A DNA stretch of 64,000 nt from Neolewinella antarctica (lineage in GTDB: Bacteria > Bacteroidota > Bacteroidia > Chitinophagales > Saprospiraceae), in NCBI RefSeq assembly GCF_011927835.1, contig NZ_JAATJH010000006.1, positions 3,583 to 67,582 on the forward strand, in the 5' to 3' direction. The notes under the pieces were generated by a model, which was not told where the DNA came from, did not search any database, and saw nothing but the letters and a program-made list of their open reading frames with translations. Position 1 is the first letter of the stretch; every line of letters starts with the position of its first letter. Positions 15,653 to 24,840 of the stretch are shown here, one piece after another. Position numbers and translations under genes: made by a program.

Positions 15653-16837
15653 ATGAATTTTACCCTCAACGAAGAACAACTGGCCGTCCGCGACGCCGCC
15701 CGTGAATTTGCGCAAAACGTCCTCAAGCCCGGCGTTATCGAACGGGATACGCACATGACCTACCCCCTGGACGAGATCCGGCAAATGGGAGAACTAGGCT
15801 TCATGGGCATGACCGTGAGCCCCGAATACGGCGGTAGCGGCATGGATTACATCAGCTATATCCTGGCCCTCGAAGAGATTTCGAAGGTCGACAATAGTTG
15901 CTCAGTCATCATGTCCGTCAATAATAGCCTGGTGTGCTACGGCATCGAGCAGTACGGATCGGAAGAGCAAAAGCGGAAGTACCTCCCCAAACTAGCCAGC
16001 GGAGAGACGATCGGTTCTTTTTGCCTCAGCGAGCCCGAAGCCGGCTCCGACGCCACCGAGCAACGCACGACGGCCATCGACCAGGGCGACCACTTCCTTC
16101 TCAACGGCACTAAAAACTGGATCACGAACGGCGGCACGAGCAAGATTCACCTCGTCATCGCGCAAAGCAACGTGAAGGAAGGTCACCGCGGCATTAATTG
16201 CTTCATCGTCGAAGCGGGCTGGAAAGGCGTTGTCATCGGCGCTAAGGAAGACAAGCTTGGCATTCGCAGCTCGGATACGCACACGATCATGTACAACGAC
16301 GTAAAGGTGCCAAAGGAAAACATGCTGGGTGAAAACGGTACCGGTTTTAAGTTCGCCATGAAAACCCTTGCGGGTGGTCGGATCGGCATCGCCGCTCAGG
16401 CCCTCGGCATTGCCGGTGGTGGCTATGAACTGTCGGTCGAATACGCCAAGGAGCGCGCCGCGTTTGGCAAGCCGATCGCTAACCACCAAGCCATTGCTTT
16501 CAAGCTGGCCCAAATGGCCACCGATATCGAAGCAGCGAAGCTACTTGTCTACCGTGCCGCGTGGTTGAAAGACGCCGACATGGACTACAATCAGGCCGGT
16601 GCCATGGCCAAATTATTCGCCAGCGCGGTTGCCATGAAGCACAGCGTGGAGGCCGTCCAGATTCACGGCGGTTATGGTTTCGTAAAGGAGTACCACGTGG
16701 AGCGCTTGATGCGGGACGCTAAGATTACCCAGATCTACGAAGGAACCAGCGAGGTCCAGCAAATCGTCATCTCGCGGGGCCTGCTGAAGGGCCAACTGTA
16801 CGTGCCCATTGAGGAGGAAGTTGGCGAGCTGGTCTAA
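15653..16837 (+). CDS. Acyl-CoA dehydrogenase
   Basis: 394 aa from ATG at 15653 (MNFTLNEEQLAVRDAAREFA); the frame is open upstream but that part runs through the GC repeat and is not coding. Family motifs: CLSEPEAGSDA, NGTKNWITNGG, the GGRIGIAAQALGIA helix, QIHGGYGFVKEYHVERLMRDAKITQIYEGTSE with the catalytic Glu in the IYEGTSE segment. This pattern fits short-chain/butyryl-type enzymes. It catalyses FAD-dependent alpha,beta-dehydrogenation in beta-oxidation, cytoplasmic. A TAACTTCG box about 27 nt before the start is a candidate promoter. Confidence 0.94.
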   Translation: MNFTLNEEQLAVRDAAREFAQNVLKPGVIERDTHMTYPLDEIRQMGELGFMGMTVSPEYGGSGMDYISYILALEEISKVDNSCSVIMSVNNSLVCYGIEQYGSEEQKRKYLPKLASGETIGSFCLSEPEAGSDATEQRTTAIDQGDHFLLNGTKNWITNGGTSKIHLVIAQSNVKEGHRGINCFIVEAGWKGVVIGAKEDKLGIRSSDTHTIMYNDVKVPKENMLGENGTGFKFAMKTLAGGRIGIAAQALGIAGGGYELSVEYAKERAAFGKPIANHQAIAFKLAQMATDIEAAKLLVYRAAWLKDADMDYNQAGAMAKLFASAVAMKHSVEAVQIHGGYGFVKEYHVERLMRDAKITQIYEGTSEVQQIVISRGLLKGQLYVPIEEEVGELV

Positions 16838-16893
16838 CCAGCGAGTTGAATAACTGGCGTGGCGGTATTTAACAGCAGTACGGTATTCCTACG

Positions 16894-16919
16894 GCGGTGG
16901 CTTGAAAAGAAGCCACCGC
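16894..16919. repeat. Hairpin GCGGTGGCTT...AAGCCACCGC
   Basis: A 10-bp perfect stem with a 6-nt loop just before the main terminator of the acyl-CoA dehydrogenase gene. It has no T tract. Confidence 0.5.
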
Positions 16920-16932
16920 ACTAAAGTAACTA

Positions 16933-16980
16933 ACCCGGGGTACGGACGTGGCGCGGCCAGTTCGTCCCCCGGGTTTTTCT
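16933..16980 (+). terminator. Rho-independent terminator after acyl-CoA dehydrogenase
   Basis: ACCCGGGG (16933-16940) pairs with CCCCGGGT (16967-16974), extended by ACG/CGT, with a long loop, followed by TTTTTCT. Confidence 0.75.
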
Positions 16981-17023
16981 ATTTAAAATCAACGGCCAAC
17001 TGATTTAGGAATCTAGCTTCAAT

Positions 17024-17053
17024 AAAAAAGCCCGTTCCTAATCGGAAACGGGC
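17024..17053 (-). terminator. Rho-independent terminator after glucosaminidase gene
   Basis: GCCCGTT/AACGGGC stem (within 17030-17053) followed on the minus strand by TTTTTTATT. It lies 100 nt past the stop of the minus-strand glucosaminidase. Confidence 0.75.
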
Positions 17054-17152
17054 GATAATACACTCAAAACGTCAAACTTTAATTCTTGGTGGCGGGAGTG
17101 GGATTGGTTCCCACGAGGCTACCGCCCGACGTAAGCGCCCGGATAACGACAC

Positions 17153-17908
17153 CTACGCACTCACCCGATCGTAGCGCCAGAGCTCCAGCGTCTCGATCAG
17201 CGCGACGAGCTTGTCGCCGTAACGGGGGTCGGTGGCGTAACCGGCCTTGCGGAGGCCATGCGACCACCCTTTGTAATCACGCTTGGCGAGTTTGAAGAGT
17301 GGCTTGTACCGATTCTTCAGTAGTACCTGACTGTGCGCGGCGTAACTACCGTGTGCGTCTTCGAAGACGCGGAAAAAGTCTTTGTGGTGGTCGTCGCTGT
17401 GGTTGGAGCAGTGTCCTTTACGGCACTGCTTGCTGAAGCATTTGATGCCAAAGTGATTCTTGTTGCGCTTGGCGAGGGTGGAGGTGCCGTGGCCACTTTC
17501 GAGGAGCCCCTGGGCGAGCGTGATGCTGGCGGGGATGCCGTGCTTCCGTGCTTCGGAGAGGGCGGCGGCCTCAAATTTTTCTACGTAAGCTAGTTGGGTG
17601 CGTTGCTTTTTGGTCCAGTTTTTATCGCTGGGCCGCGCTACGGAGGTAAACAGTGCCTTGCCGGCCCCCCCGGAAATGACCGGGCCACCGATGCCGTGGC
17701 TAAAAACGGACTGCTGGGAGATGCTAAACAGGTCGTGACCAGCGATCGAAAGGTTGAAGCTAATTTCTTTCTGGGTACAGACGAAGAACAGCGCCGCGAG
17801 GAAAACCACCTTGGTGTAGGGGCTCGTCACTTGCTGGTGAACCCGCCGGTACAACTCCCGAAAAAGAAGTTTCCAGCCAGTGGGGATCGGTAGATTTGTT
17901 CGTGCCAT
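17153..17908 (-). CDS. Glucosaminidase-domain membrane protein (peptidoglycan hydrolase)
   Basis: 251 aa from ATG at 17906-17908. One N-terminal membrane anchor (VVFLAALFFVCTQ, about residues 34-46) precedes a mannosyl-glycoprotein endo-beta-N-acetylglucosaminidase-like domain: KHGIPASITLAQGLLESGHGTS with the catalytic Glu in LLESG, then NHFGIKC, a Cys/His stretch (KQCRKGHCSNH) and FRVFEDAHGSYAAHSQVL. It is likely a periplasm-facing muramidase/glucosaminidase in wall turnover. The two closely spaced Cys may form a disulfide. Divergent from the OmpH gene. Confidence 0.88.
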   Translation of the reverse strand: MARTNLPIPTGWKLLFRELYRRVHQQVTSPYTKVVFLAALFFVCTQKEISFNLSIAGHDLFSISQQSVFSHGIGGPVISGGAGKALFTSVARPSDKNWTKKQRTQLAYVEKFEAAALSEARKHGIPASITLAQGLLESGHGTSTLAKRNKNHFGIKCFSKQCRKGHCSNHSDDHHKDFFRVFEDAHGSYAAHSQVLLKNRYKPLFKLAKRDYKGWSHGLRKAGYATDPRYGDKLVALIETLELWRYDRVSA

Positions 17909-18026
17909 GTTCCGTTTGATTTCCCAACAAAGATACACTATTTGTTTTAGGTTCCGCAAGCGAAAACACAAATTGTTGGTATTTTAATTTAACCCTTCCG
18001 TGGGTGCGCGCCGCTGTACGGAGCCT

Positions 18027-18034
18027 TAGCTTTG
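18027..18034 (+). promoter_or_regulatory. -7 box TAGCTTTG upstream of ompH-like gene
   Basis: Exact match to TAnnTTTG, 18 nt before the ATG at 18053, implying a very short leader. Confidence 0.55.
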
Positions 18035-18052
18035 TGCCTAAATTATTTCGAA

Positions 18053-18553
18053 ATGTCACGTATTTGCCTGTTTCTCCTGCTAGCCCTGGGTACCGTCGGC
18101 ACGGCTACCGCCCAAAAAATCGGGCACGTCAACTTTGGTAATTTACTCAACGACCTCCCCAACACTACGGCCGCAGATGCGGAGTTAAAGATCTTTAACG
18201 ACGAACTCGGCCTGCGGGGCAGAGCGATGACCGATAAGTTCAAAGCCGACTACGCGGAGGCGGAAGCAAAGGTCGAAGACCTGGCACCGGTTGAACTGAA
18301 AAAATTACGGACCAAGCTGCAGAAGGATCAGCAAGCCATCACTAAGTTTCAGCAGGAAATCGCCGACCAGGTCAATGCGAGGCGGCGCGTGCTACTCGAT
18401 CCCATCATTCGCAACACCCGGGAAGTAATCGAGAATGTGGCTAAAGCAAACGGCTACGAACTGGTGGTGGATTCGTCCATCTTTAATTTCGTGCTGTTTG
18501 GTGACGACGCTGTCGATCTGGGGCCGCTGGTTCGTAAGGAATTAGGGTTGTAA
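18053..18553 (+). CDS. OmpH/Skp family periplasmic chaperone
   Basis: 166 aa from ATG at 18053. Signal peptide MSRICLFLLLALGTVGTATAQ, then the family start KIGHVNFGNLLNDLPNT, a long charged coiled-coil (about residues 50-125), and the C-terminal closing strand GYELVVDSSIFNFVLFGDDAVDLGPLV. Skp-like trimers hold unfolded outer-membrane proteins in the periplasm. It is usually next to bamA, but here it stands alone. Confidence 0.88.
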   Translation: MSRICLFLLLALGTVGTATAQKIGHVNFGNLLNDLPNTTAADAELKIFNDELGLRGRAMTDKFKADYAEAEAKVEDLAPVELKKLRTKLQKDQQAITKFQQEIADQVNARRRVLLDPIIRNTREVIENVAKANGYELVVDSSIFNFVLFGDDAVDLGPLVRKELGL

Positions 18554-18780
18554 GAAAACCTGCTCCGATGGCAAAGAAGAGAAATTGTCTGTTTTGCGAT
18601 CCAGCTTTGCAGTCGGGGATCAACTGCTTTGACTAGTATTTTATATTACTGCCGGAGAAAAATTAGACAATGCATCCATCATTACAATATGGTGCTAACC
18701 TAACCTAGCCTAGTCTATCTATGTAGTCAAATCATCTCTCTCCTCTTCTGGAGAGGGACGGGAGGGAGAGGGCTCTTCAC

Positions 18781-19317
18781 CTACTCAAGCCCCAACTCCC
18801 CCAGAACCTCTTCCACTGGGTACTGCCGCCCCGCCGGCGACCCGGCCAGCAACCGCAGTTTCCCCCGCGCGGCAACCAGGTTCTCCTCCCGCAGATCCAG
18901 CAAGCTCAAATACCAGAGTGCCGCGCCGTCGGCGTCACTATCCGATTCGGGTAGCTGCCACAAATGACTGCGGGCCTCCGCGTAGTTACCAGTTGCCATG
19001 GCGGCGGTGCCGGCCAGGAGTTCGGGGAGGTAGTCGTTGGGCACGGGGTTGTGGTCGAGGTAAGTACGTAAAGAGACCAGTGCCAGGTCGTAGTCGGTAT
19101 CCTGGTGGTAGCGTTTACCCTGCTCCAAAATAGCGGCATCGCCGGCCAACGCGGTGAGGCCGAGGGCCCGGTCGGTCGTGTAACCGATGGGGGAATTAGC
19201 GGTAAAGTATTGGTTGTACAGGCGCGCACCCGGCGCAGCCTGGCGGTAGGCGCTGATGGCGAAAAAAGCCACCAGTAGGGTAGTGGCGATACACAAGAAA
19301 GGAAAGTACTGTTTCAC
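18781..19317 (-). CDS. Membrane-anchored TPR-like protein
   Basis: 178 aa. One N-terminal membrane segment (residues 5-24) precedes an all-helical part with TPR-like spacing (DYDLALVSLRTYLDHNP, NYAEARSHLWQLPES, AALWYLSLLDLREENLVAARGKL). No enzymatic motif. Possibly an adaptor at the membrane. Single gene. Confidence 0.65.
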   Translation of the reverse strand: MKQYFPFLCIATTLLVAFFAISAYRQAAPGARLYNQYFTANSPIGYTTDRALGLTALAGDAAILEQGKRYHQDTDYDLALVSLRTYLDHNPVPNDYLPELLAGTAAMATGNYAEARSHLWQLPESDSDADGAALWYLSLLDLREENLVAARGKLRLLAGSPAGRQYPVEEVLGELGLE

Positions 19318-19412
19318 GTAACCGGGTTAGTAAGCGGCAAAGGTAGGCGCACTAGGTGGGGCATTGGTTATGGAAGGGTTAAGACCGTGCCGTGGTTTGG
19401 TCACCGCCCCGA

Positions 19413-20387
19413 TTAGGCGTGCACTGCCGCGTGAGCGAGCCCGTCCACAAAATCGAGCGTCGCTTCCAGGCCCTGCATAACCCGCAGGCGCCCGATGTCC
19501 GTAAAGTCATGCATGGAGGCTTGGTAGCCGGTCAGGAGCAGGGTGCTTTCCGGGCAGGCCTCCAGCACGTTGGTGACGTGCTGCTCCACCGGCTCGTAGA
19601 TGAAAGCATTGCTGATGATGGTGAACAGGTAGTCCGGTTGCTGGTGGCGGTAAAAGTCATTCAGGTCGGAAATGCTGATGTTGCCGCCGAGGTAAATCGT
19701 GCGGAAGTTGCGCTTGCGCAAAAGGTAGTTCATGAACAACAGGCTCAACTCCTGGCGCTCCCCGTCGGGGAGGTAAAGCGCGAAAACGGGGCCTCTCTTC
19801 CTGCGGGGCGGCGTGATTTTGTCGATCGCCGCGATGATCTTCTGGCGGATGATGCTGGCGATGAAGGATTCCTGGACGGGCGTCACCGAGCCGGTGAAGT
19901 ACAGCACGCCGAGCTTCTCCAGAAACGGATACACGACTTCGAGCATCGTCGCCTCGATGCCCCGCTGCTTGATGTTCGTGTCGAGAATGTGGCCGATCTT
20001 GAATTCGTCCATTTCCACCGTGGCCAGCGTCATCGTGTCCAACTCGGCGTTGGAACTGACGCTAATGGGGCTCAGGGAAGCAACTTTTTCGGTGCGCTCT
20101 TCCCCCGACATTTTGGCGATCTTGGAAATCTTGACGCCGTTCTTATTGAGGAGAGCAACGTTGAGCAGCTTGCGCAGGTCCGCGTCGAGGTAGTAACGAA
20201 TGTTCGTTTCCGTGCGCTTCGGCGTGACGATGCCGTAGCGTTGCTCCCAGGCACGCAGCGTCGCGGCTTTGATGCCGGTAAGTTTTTCCAGGTCGCTGAT
20301 GGAGTAGACGGCCACGGTTGGGGGAGAGCGTTTTAGGGTAATCGGCAAAAGAGAGGCCGGTTTTACGGGGTGTTTCGGAAAGGCCAC
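19413..20387 (-). CDS. MerR family regulator with B12-binding-like domain
   Basis: 324 aa. MerR winged helix at about residues 27-95 (YSISDLEKLTGIKAATLRAWEQRYG, then IRYYLDADL), a helical linker, and a C-terminal Rossmann domain resembling the cobalamin-binding domain of CarH/LitR-type photoreceptor repressors. Where those have ExHxLG, this protein reads GERQELSLL, so the cobalt-ligating His is replaced by Gln. It therefore may not bind B12 in the base-off form. The DNA target is unknown; no carotenoid or photolyase genes are adjacent. Confidence 0.82.
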   Translation of the reverse strand: MAFPKHPVKPASLLPITLKRSPPTVAVYSISDLEKLTGIKAATLRAWEQRYGIVTPKRTETNIRYYLDADLRKLLNVALLNKNGVKISKIAKMSGEERTEKVASLSPISVSSNAELDTMTLATVEMDEFKIGHILDTNIKQRGIEATMLEVVYPFLEKLGVLYFTGSVTPVQESFIASIIRQKIIAAIDKITPPRRKRGPVFALYLPDGERQELSLLFMNYLLRKRNFRTIYLGGNISISDLNDFYRHQQPDYLFTIISNAFIYEPVEQHVTNVLEACPESTLLLTGYQASMHDFTDIGRLRVMQGLEATLDFVDGLAHAAVHA

Positions 20388-20595
20388 CGGACTCAGGGCG
20401 GTCCATTTGTGGCTTGCGGGGGACTAACACGGGCTTTCATTTTATGTTTAGCCGCCGGGCCGCGTAGCTTTCGTTAGCTTAGCATTTCGGGGCGCGGGCG
20501 CCGGTGCCTGGTCTTAACGAGAAGAGCAAAGTGGTTTGGCTGGGTCAGCCAGTCCGACCGGACCAATTCAATTTTGCTCCTCCCCGACTTACTTT

Positions 20596-20611
20596 GCACC
20601 CGCGACCACGC
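20596..20611 (-). repeat. 17-nt GC motif copy (variant, with ACTTT flank)
   Basis: GCACCCGCGACCACGC, 45 nt ahead of the T9SS cargo gene. Together with the flank it reads TTACTTTGCACC, which also resembles a -7 promoter box. Confidence 0.75.
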
Positions 20612-20655
20612 ATACGCCTTACTTTTACGCTCCCGAACGCCATAACCCCCGACCG

Positions 20656-23424
20656 ATGCTGCACCGCTACCTTATTTACACGTTCTTCTTTCTCCTCACC
20701 GCCCCCCTCGCCGCCCAGAGCTGCGACTACCAACTCATCCTGCGCGATACCGTTAGCGGCGATGGCTGGAACGGCGGCCAGCTGACCGTCCGCATCGCCG
20801 GCACGCCGAGCGTCTACACCCTCGCCAGCGGCGGCAACCAGTCCGTTTTCCTCAGCGTGCGCGAAGGCCAGTCGATCGAACTGGATTACCGCCGCGGGGC
20901 CGCCCCCGGGGAAGTAAGTTTTCAGTTGCTTGACAATAACGACAGCCTCGTCTACCGGGCCGTCTCACCCACCACCGGCACTAATATTTTCCAAACCACC
21001 GCCGCCTGCGTGGCCTGCGCCGCACCGCCGCTGAGTAGCATCGACTTCTTCCGCGTTCGCTTCAACTCCGTCGACGTCCGCCTGCGCCGCAACCCCGCCG
21101 CCGACCAGGCTCGCTACCGCGTAGAATACGGCCCGCGCAACTTCGACCCGACCACGCAGGACGGCGAAGAGTTCATCACGGGCGATAATTCTTTTCGCAT
21201 CACCGGCCTGGAGCAGGAACGCACCTACGCTTTCTTCGTCTCCACTATTTGCGATGCTTCGGGCACTACCTCCGACCGCCGTGGCCCCTTCGTGATCACC
21301 ACCCAGCAGGAAATCGACCTCGGCGTCACGCTTCTGCAATCTCCCGTTACGGGCTGCAACGTCGCCGGCGCCCCGCTCACGATCGGCATCACGAACTACG
21401 GCGGTGCCCCCCAGCAGTTTTTCCGCGTTGGCTACGCCATCAACAGTAAGGAGGTAGCAATTAACTACCCCAACGACGGCATCTTCACCGGCATCGTTAA
21501 CGTGGACTCCACCGAATCATTCACTTTCGACGACGTGCCCGCCCTGCGGCAACCCGGCAGCTACCGGCTCAAGCTCTACACGCGCATCGAGGGTGACCAG
21601 GACCCATCCAACGATACCCTCACGATCTCCGTCGTCAACCAACCCACGATCACCGACTTCCCCTACACGGAGAACTTCGAGGCCAACAACGGTCTCTGGG
21701 TAACCGGCCGCGCCGGCCGCGGGGCCGTCAGCTGGGCCTGGGGCGAGCCGCGTAATTCGCTCATCGACCGCGCCCCCCAGGGCGAGAAAGCCTGGGTAAC
21801 GAGCCTGTTCGGCGACTACTTCAACGGCGAGGAAAGCTACCTCATCTCCCCGTGTTTCGACTTTACCGACATGGAGGACGACCCTTACTTCTCCTGCGCC
21901 CTCGTTGTGGATACGGAAACCGATTTCGATAACCTTTCCCTCGAAATGACCACCGACGACGGCGAAAATTGGAATGAAGTTGATATCAGCCCGGCCGACA
22001 TTAATTGGTACAACAACCGGCCGGACCAAGTCTGGGAAGGCGACGGTGGCTTTAGTAACGGACCGCGCATCGTGGCGAACCTGCTCGCGGGCGCCGCGGG
22101 GGAAGTCGTCAAGCTACGCTTTGTCTTCACTTCTAACTCGGACGATACACGGGAGGGGATTTTGGTGGATGCCGTGACGATCGGCTCCAGGGAGTTGGTG
22201 GATGTCGCCGTGCTGGCCGTAAATGGCGAGGGCACCTGTGCCCCGGCCGAGTATGAAGTGAGCTACACCAACGTGGGTACCAGTGTAATCGATACCATCT
22301 ACGCTAGCATCCCCACCGATGGGGCCACCGTGACGGACACCATTATTGGCCGACTTGCCCCGGGAAATACGCGTAGTTTTATGTTCGCCCAGAACGCAGC
22401 AGGGGGGAATACGCGGCCAACGGCGATCAGCGTGACTGCTCCCGGCGACGCCCAAGCAGCCAACGACACGGCCTTCGTAACACCACGGGTCACTACGTCA
22501 CTTCCATTTTACGCAGATTTTAACGACAAAAAACTACCACCCCGGTGGGTACTCGGTGCTGGTTTAGGCGTTGCGGTTGGCTCGGTCGACGGTAGCCCGG
22601 CCATCGTGGGAGAAGCCAGTTCCAGCGCCGCCTACTCATTCGCAACGGCTTTTTACGGTGGTCCCTACCGAGCGGACGACGTGCTGCGTTTTGACCTGGA
22701 TTTTTCTACGTTAGCGGTAGCCGATACGTTCAACCTAGAGGTACGGTTAGTTGCCTGTGACGTTGAAGTGGCCACATTTACTGAAACCAACGTGGTGTCC
22801 GGTACCTACGCTTTCGATTTTGGCACGTCTACGCCAGAAGCTGGTTTCTTCGAGTTTACGCTGGTCCACGTGAGCGGGAGTGCTACCGCTAGTTTCGATA
22901 ACATCAACGTAGCTCGCTGCCCCGAAGACCTCGGCGTATCCGTTGACGTAATCCCCACCACCACCCGCGGCGCGATGGACGCCCGGGCAACGGCAACACC
23001 ATCCGCGGGCACGGCCCCCTACACGTACGCCTGGTCGACGGGCGACGTGGGCCAGACAATTACTGGCCTCGGTTTCGATGATTATACCGTTACGGTAACC
23101 GATCGCTTTGGCTGCCAGGACGTGAAGGACGTCGTCGTCCGTAATTTCCTCGATACGGAGGACCCCGCGGGTTTACTGCGGTCGCTGGAAGCTCACCCCA
23201 ACCCGACGTCCGGAGCCCTTCGGCTTAGCCTCGAACTGGCTGAGCTGAGCGAGGTGACGGCCGAAGTGTACGACGCCACCGGCCGGCGCTTGGTGTCGCG
23301 TTCGTTCGGGCGCACGCGGAGCCTGCGGGAAGTACTCGACCTGAGTGCTTTCGTGCCGGGCATTTATCTGGTGCGCGTCCGGGCGGACGGGGCGGCCCGG
23401 TCAATCCGGGTGCTGCGGCGGTAG
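20656..23424 (+). CDS. Large secreted protein with T9SS C-terminal sorting domain
   Basis: 922 aa from ATG at 20656 (MLHRYLIYTFFFLLTAPLAAQS, signal peptide). A fibronectin type III-like module lies at about residues 110-225, followed by CARDB/MAM-like beta modules (FPYTENFEANNGLW with an ISPCFDF segment), another beta module, and an SprB-type repeat near 770-830 (GTAPYTYAWSTGDVGQTITGL). The last 75 residues are a type A T9SS sorting domain: HPNPTSGALRLSLEL, VYDATGRRL, GIYLVRVRADG. It is thus exported by Sec and secreted or surface-attached by T9SS. Ligand unknown. Bracketed by inverted GC motifs at 20596 and 23456. Confidence 0.88.
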   Translation: MLHRYLIYTFFFLLTAPLAAQSCDYQLILRDTVSGDGWNGGQLTVRIAGTPSVYTLASGGNQSVFLSVREGQSIELDYRRGAAPGEVSFQLLDNNDSLVYRAVSPTTGTNIFQTTAACVACAAPPLSSIDFFRVRFNSVDVRLRRNPAADQARYRVEYGPRNFDPTTQDGEEFITGDNSFRITGLEQERTYAFFVSTICDASGTTSDRRGPFVITTQQEIDLGVTLLQSPVTGCNVAGAPLTIGITNYGGAPQQFFRVGYAINSKEVAINYPNDGIFTGIVNVDSTESFTFDDVPALRQPGSYRLKLYTRIEGDQDPSNDTLTISVVNQPTITDFPYTENFEANNGLWVTGRAGRGAVSWAWGEPRNSLIDRAPQGEKAWVTSLFGDYFNGEESYLISPCFDFTDMEDDPYFSCALVVDTETDFDNLSLEMTTDDGENWNEVDISPADINWYNNRPDQVWEGDGGFSNGPRIVANLLAGAAGEVVKLRFVFTSNSDDTREGILVDAVTIGSRELVDVAVLAVNGEGTCAPAEYEVSYTNVGTSVIDTIYASIPTDGATVTDTIIGRLAPGNTRSFMFAQNAAGGNTRPTAISVTAPGDAQAANDTAFVTPRVTTSLPFYADFNDKKLPPRWVLGAGLGVAVGSVDGSPAIVGEASSSAAYSFATAFYGGPYRADDVLRFDLDFSTLAVADTFNLEVRLVACDVEVATFTETNVVSGTYAFDFGTSTPEAGFFEFTLVHVSGSATASFDNINVARCPEDLGVSVDVIPTTTRGAMDARATATPSAGTAPYTYAWSTGDVGQTITGLGFDDYTVTVTDRFGCQDVKDVVVRNFLDTEDPAGLLRSLEAHPNPTSGALRLSLELAELSEVTAEVYDATGRRLVSRSFGRTRSLREVLDLSAFVPGIYLVRVRADGAARSIRVLRR

Positions 23425-23455
23425 CGCTGTTCGGTAGTATATATACAGAGAGAAG

Positions 23456-23472
23456 GGCGTGGTCGCGGGTGC
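23456..23472 (+). repeat. 17-nt GC motif copy (one mismatch)
   Basis: GGCGTGGTCGCGGGTGC, 32 nt past the T9SS cargo stop, followed by CGGG. Confidence 0.8.
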
Positions 23473-23600
23473 CGGGTTGATGGGCCCCGGCCCCGCGAAA
23501 ATACCTTGCCGGAACCTTTGCTGCTAACGCCGCCTCGCGACAATTTACCGGCGAACTATAACGCCGGTTAATTGCTTTGCCTTAGACTGAAAGATTGACT

Positions 23601-24767
23601 ATGAAGATTGGTGTGGTGTGTTACCCGACGTACGGGGGGAGTGGGGTACTGGCGACGGAACTGGGCCTGGGCCTGGCGCGGCGCGGCCACGAAATCCACT
23701 TCATCACTTACCGCCGCCCGGCCCGGTTGGGTGGCTACCAAGCTAATGTTTTCTACCACGAAGTAGACAGCGGGGCGGATTACCCACTCTTTGAGTACGC
23801 ACCCTACGAAACGGCGCTGGCTTCCAAGCTGGTGGACGTCATCGAGCACTACGAGATCGATCTGCTGCACGTGCACTACGCCGTGCCCCACGCCTCGGTC
23901 GCCTACATGGCACGTAAGATCTTGATCAGCCGGGGTCGCTACGTTCCTTTCGTCACTACGCTGCACGGCACGGACATCACGCTGGTCGGTACGAACCCCG
24001 CCTACGAGGCTACGATCACTTTTGCCATCAACAAATCGGACGGGGTAACCGCCGTTTCCCAGAGCCTGAGGCGAGATACGCTGGCCAACTTCGAGATCTG
24101 TAACCCCATCGAAGTCATCTACAACTTCATCGACTTCAAACGTTTCCAGCGCACGAACAAGAACCATTTCAAGCAGGCCATCGCACCGAACGGGGAACGG
24201 ATTCTGATCCACGTCTCCAACTTCCGCCCGGTCAAGCGGGTGGACGACGTGATCTTCATCTTCAAAATCGTCAACGAGGCCATCCCGAGTAAGTTACTCC
24301 TGATCGGTGACGGGCCGGAGCGGGCCAAGTGCGAAGACCTCAGCCGCCGCCTGGGCCTGACCAAAGACATTCGCTTCCTCGGTAAGCAGGACGCGGTAGA
24401 GGAATTACTCGCCGTGGCTGATTTATTCTTGCTCCCTTCCTCCAGCGAAAGTTTTGGGCTGGCGGCCCTGGAAGCCATGGCCTGCGAAGTACCGGTCGTC
24501 TCCAGCGACGTCGGTGGCATCCCCGAGGTCAACATCGATGGTCAAACGGGCTACCTTTCCGGCGTCGGCATGGTGGACAAGATGGCGGAAGATGCCCTGA
24601 AGATCCTTACGGACGATAAAGTGCTGAACGAATTTCGCTCCGCCGCCCTGGTGCAGGCCGCGCGCTTTGACATTGAGGAAATCATCGTTAAGTACGAAGC
24701 CTACTACGAGTCCGTGCTGGCGAAAAGTAAGATCCGGGCGGGGGAGGAGCCGGTAGTGGATTGTTGA
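23601..24767 (+). CDS. bshA: N-acetyl-alpha-D-glucosaminyl L-malate synthase
   Basis: 388 aa from ATG at 23601 (MKIGVVCYPTYGGSGVLATE). A GT4 glycosyltransferase with the BshA hallmarks: YPTYGGSGV at the N-terminus, HVHYAVPHASVAY, TLHGTDITLVG, HVSNFRPVKRV and the donor-site ESFGLAALEAMACEVPV. It joins UDP-GlcNAc and L-malate in the first step of bacillithiol synthesis. Cytoplasmic. bshB and bshC are not in the window. Confidence 0.94.
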   Translation: MKIGVVCYPTYGGSGVLATELGLGLARRGHEIHFITYRRPARLGGYQANVFYHEVDSGADYPLFEYAPYETALASKLVDVIEHYEIDLLHVHYAVPHASVAYMARKILISRGRYVPFVTTLHGTDITLVGTNPAYEATITFAINKSDGVTAVSQSLRRDTLANFEICNPIEVIYNFIDFKRFQRTNKNHFKQAIAPNGERILIHVSNFRPVKRVDDVIFIFKIVNEAIPSKLLLIGDGPERAKCEDLSRRLGLTKDIRFLGKQDAVEELLAVADLFLLPSSSESFGLAALEAMACEVPVVSSDVGGIPEVNIDGQTGYLSGVGMVDKMAEDALKILTDDKVLNEFRSAALVQAARFDIEEIIVKYEAYYESVLAKSKIRAGEEPVVDC

Positions 24768-24840
24768 AACTAGGATGTACACCGAGTTTTTTACTACCGA
24801 AGCACGAATGCACAAATTGCGCATGGCGGGAGGCACTGCG

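Noticed and set aside
17085-17130. tRNA-like 3' end (minus strand CCCGCCACCA with a GTGGG/CCCAC stem)
   Set aside because: The loop lacks the TTCRA pattern and no matching D-arm, anticodon arm or acceptor strand is present. It is taken as a nested hairpin.
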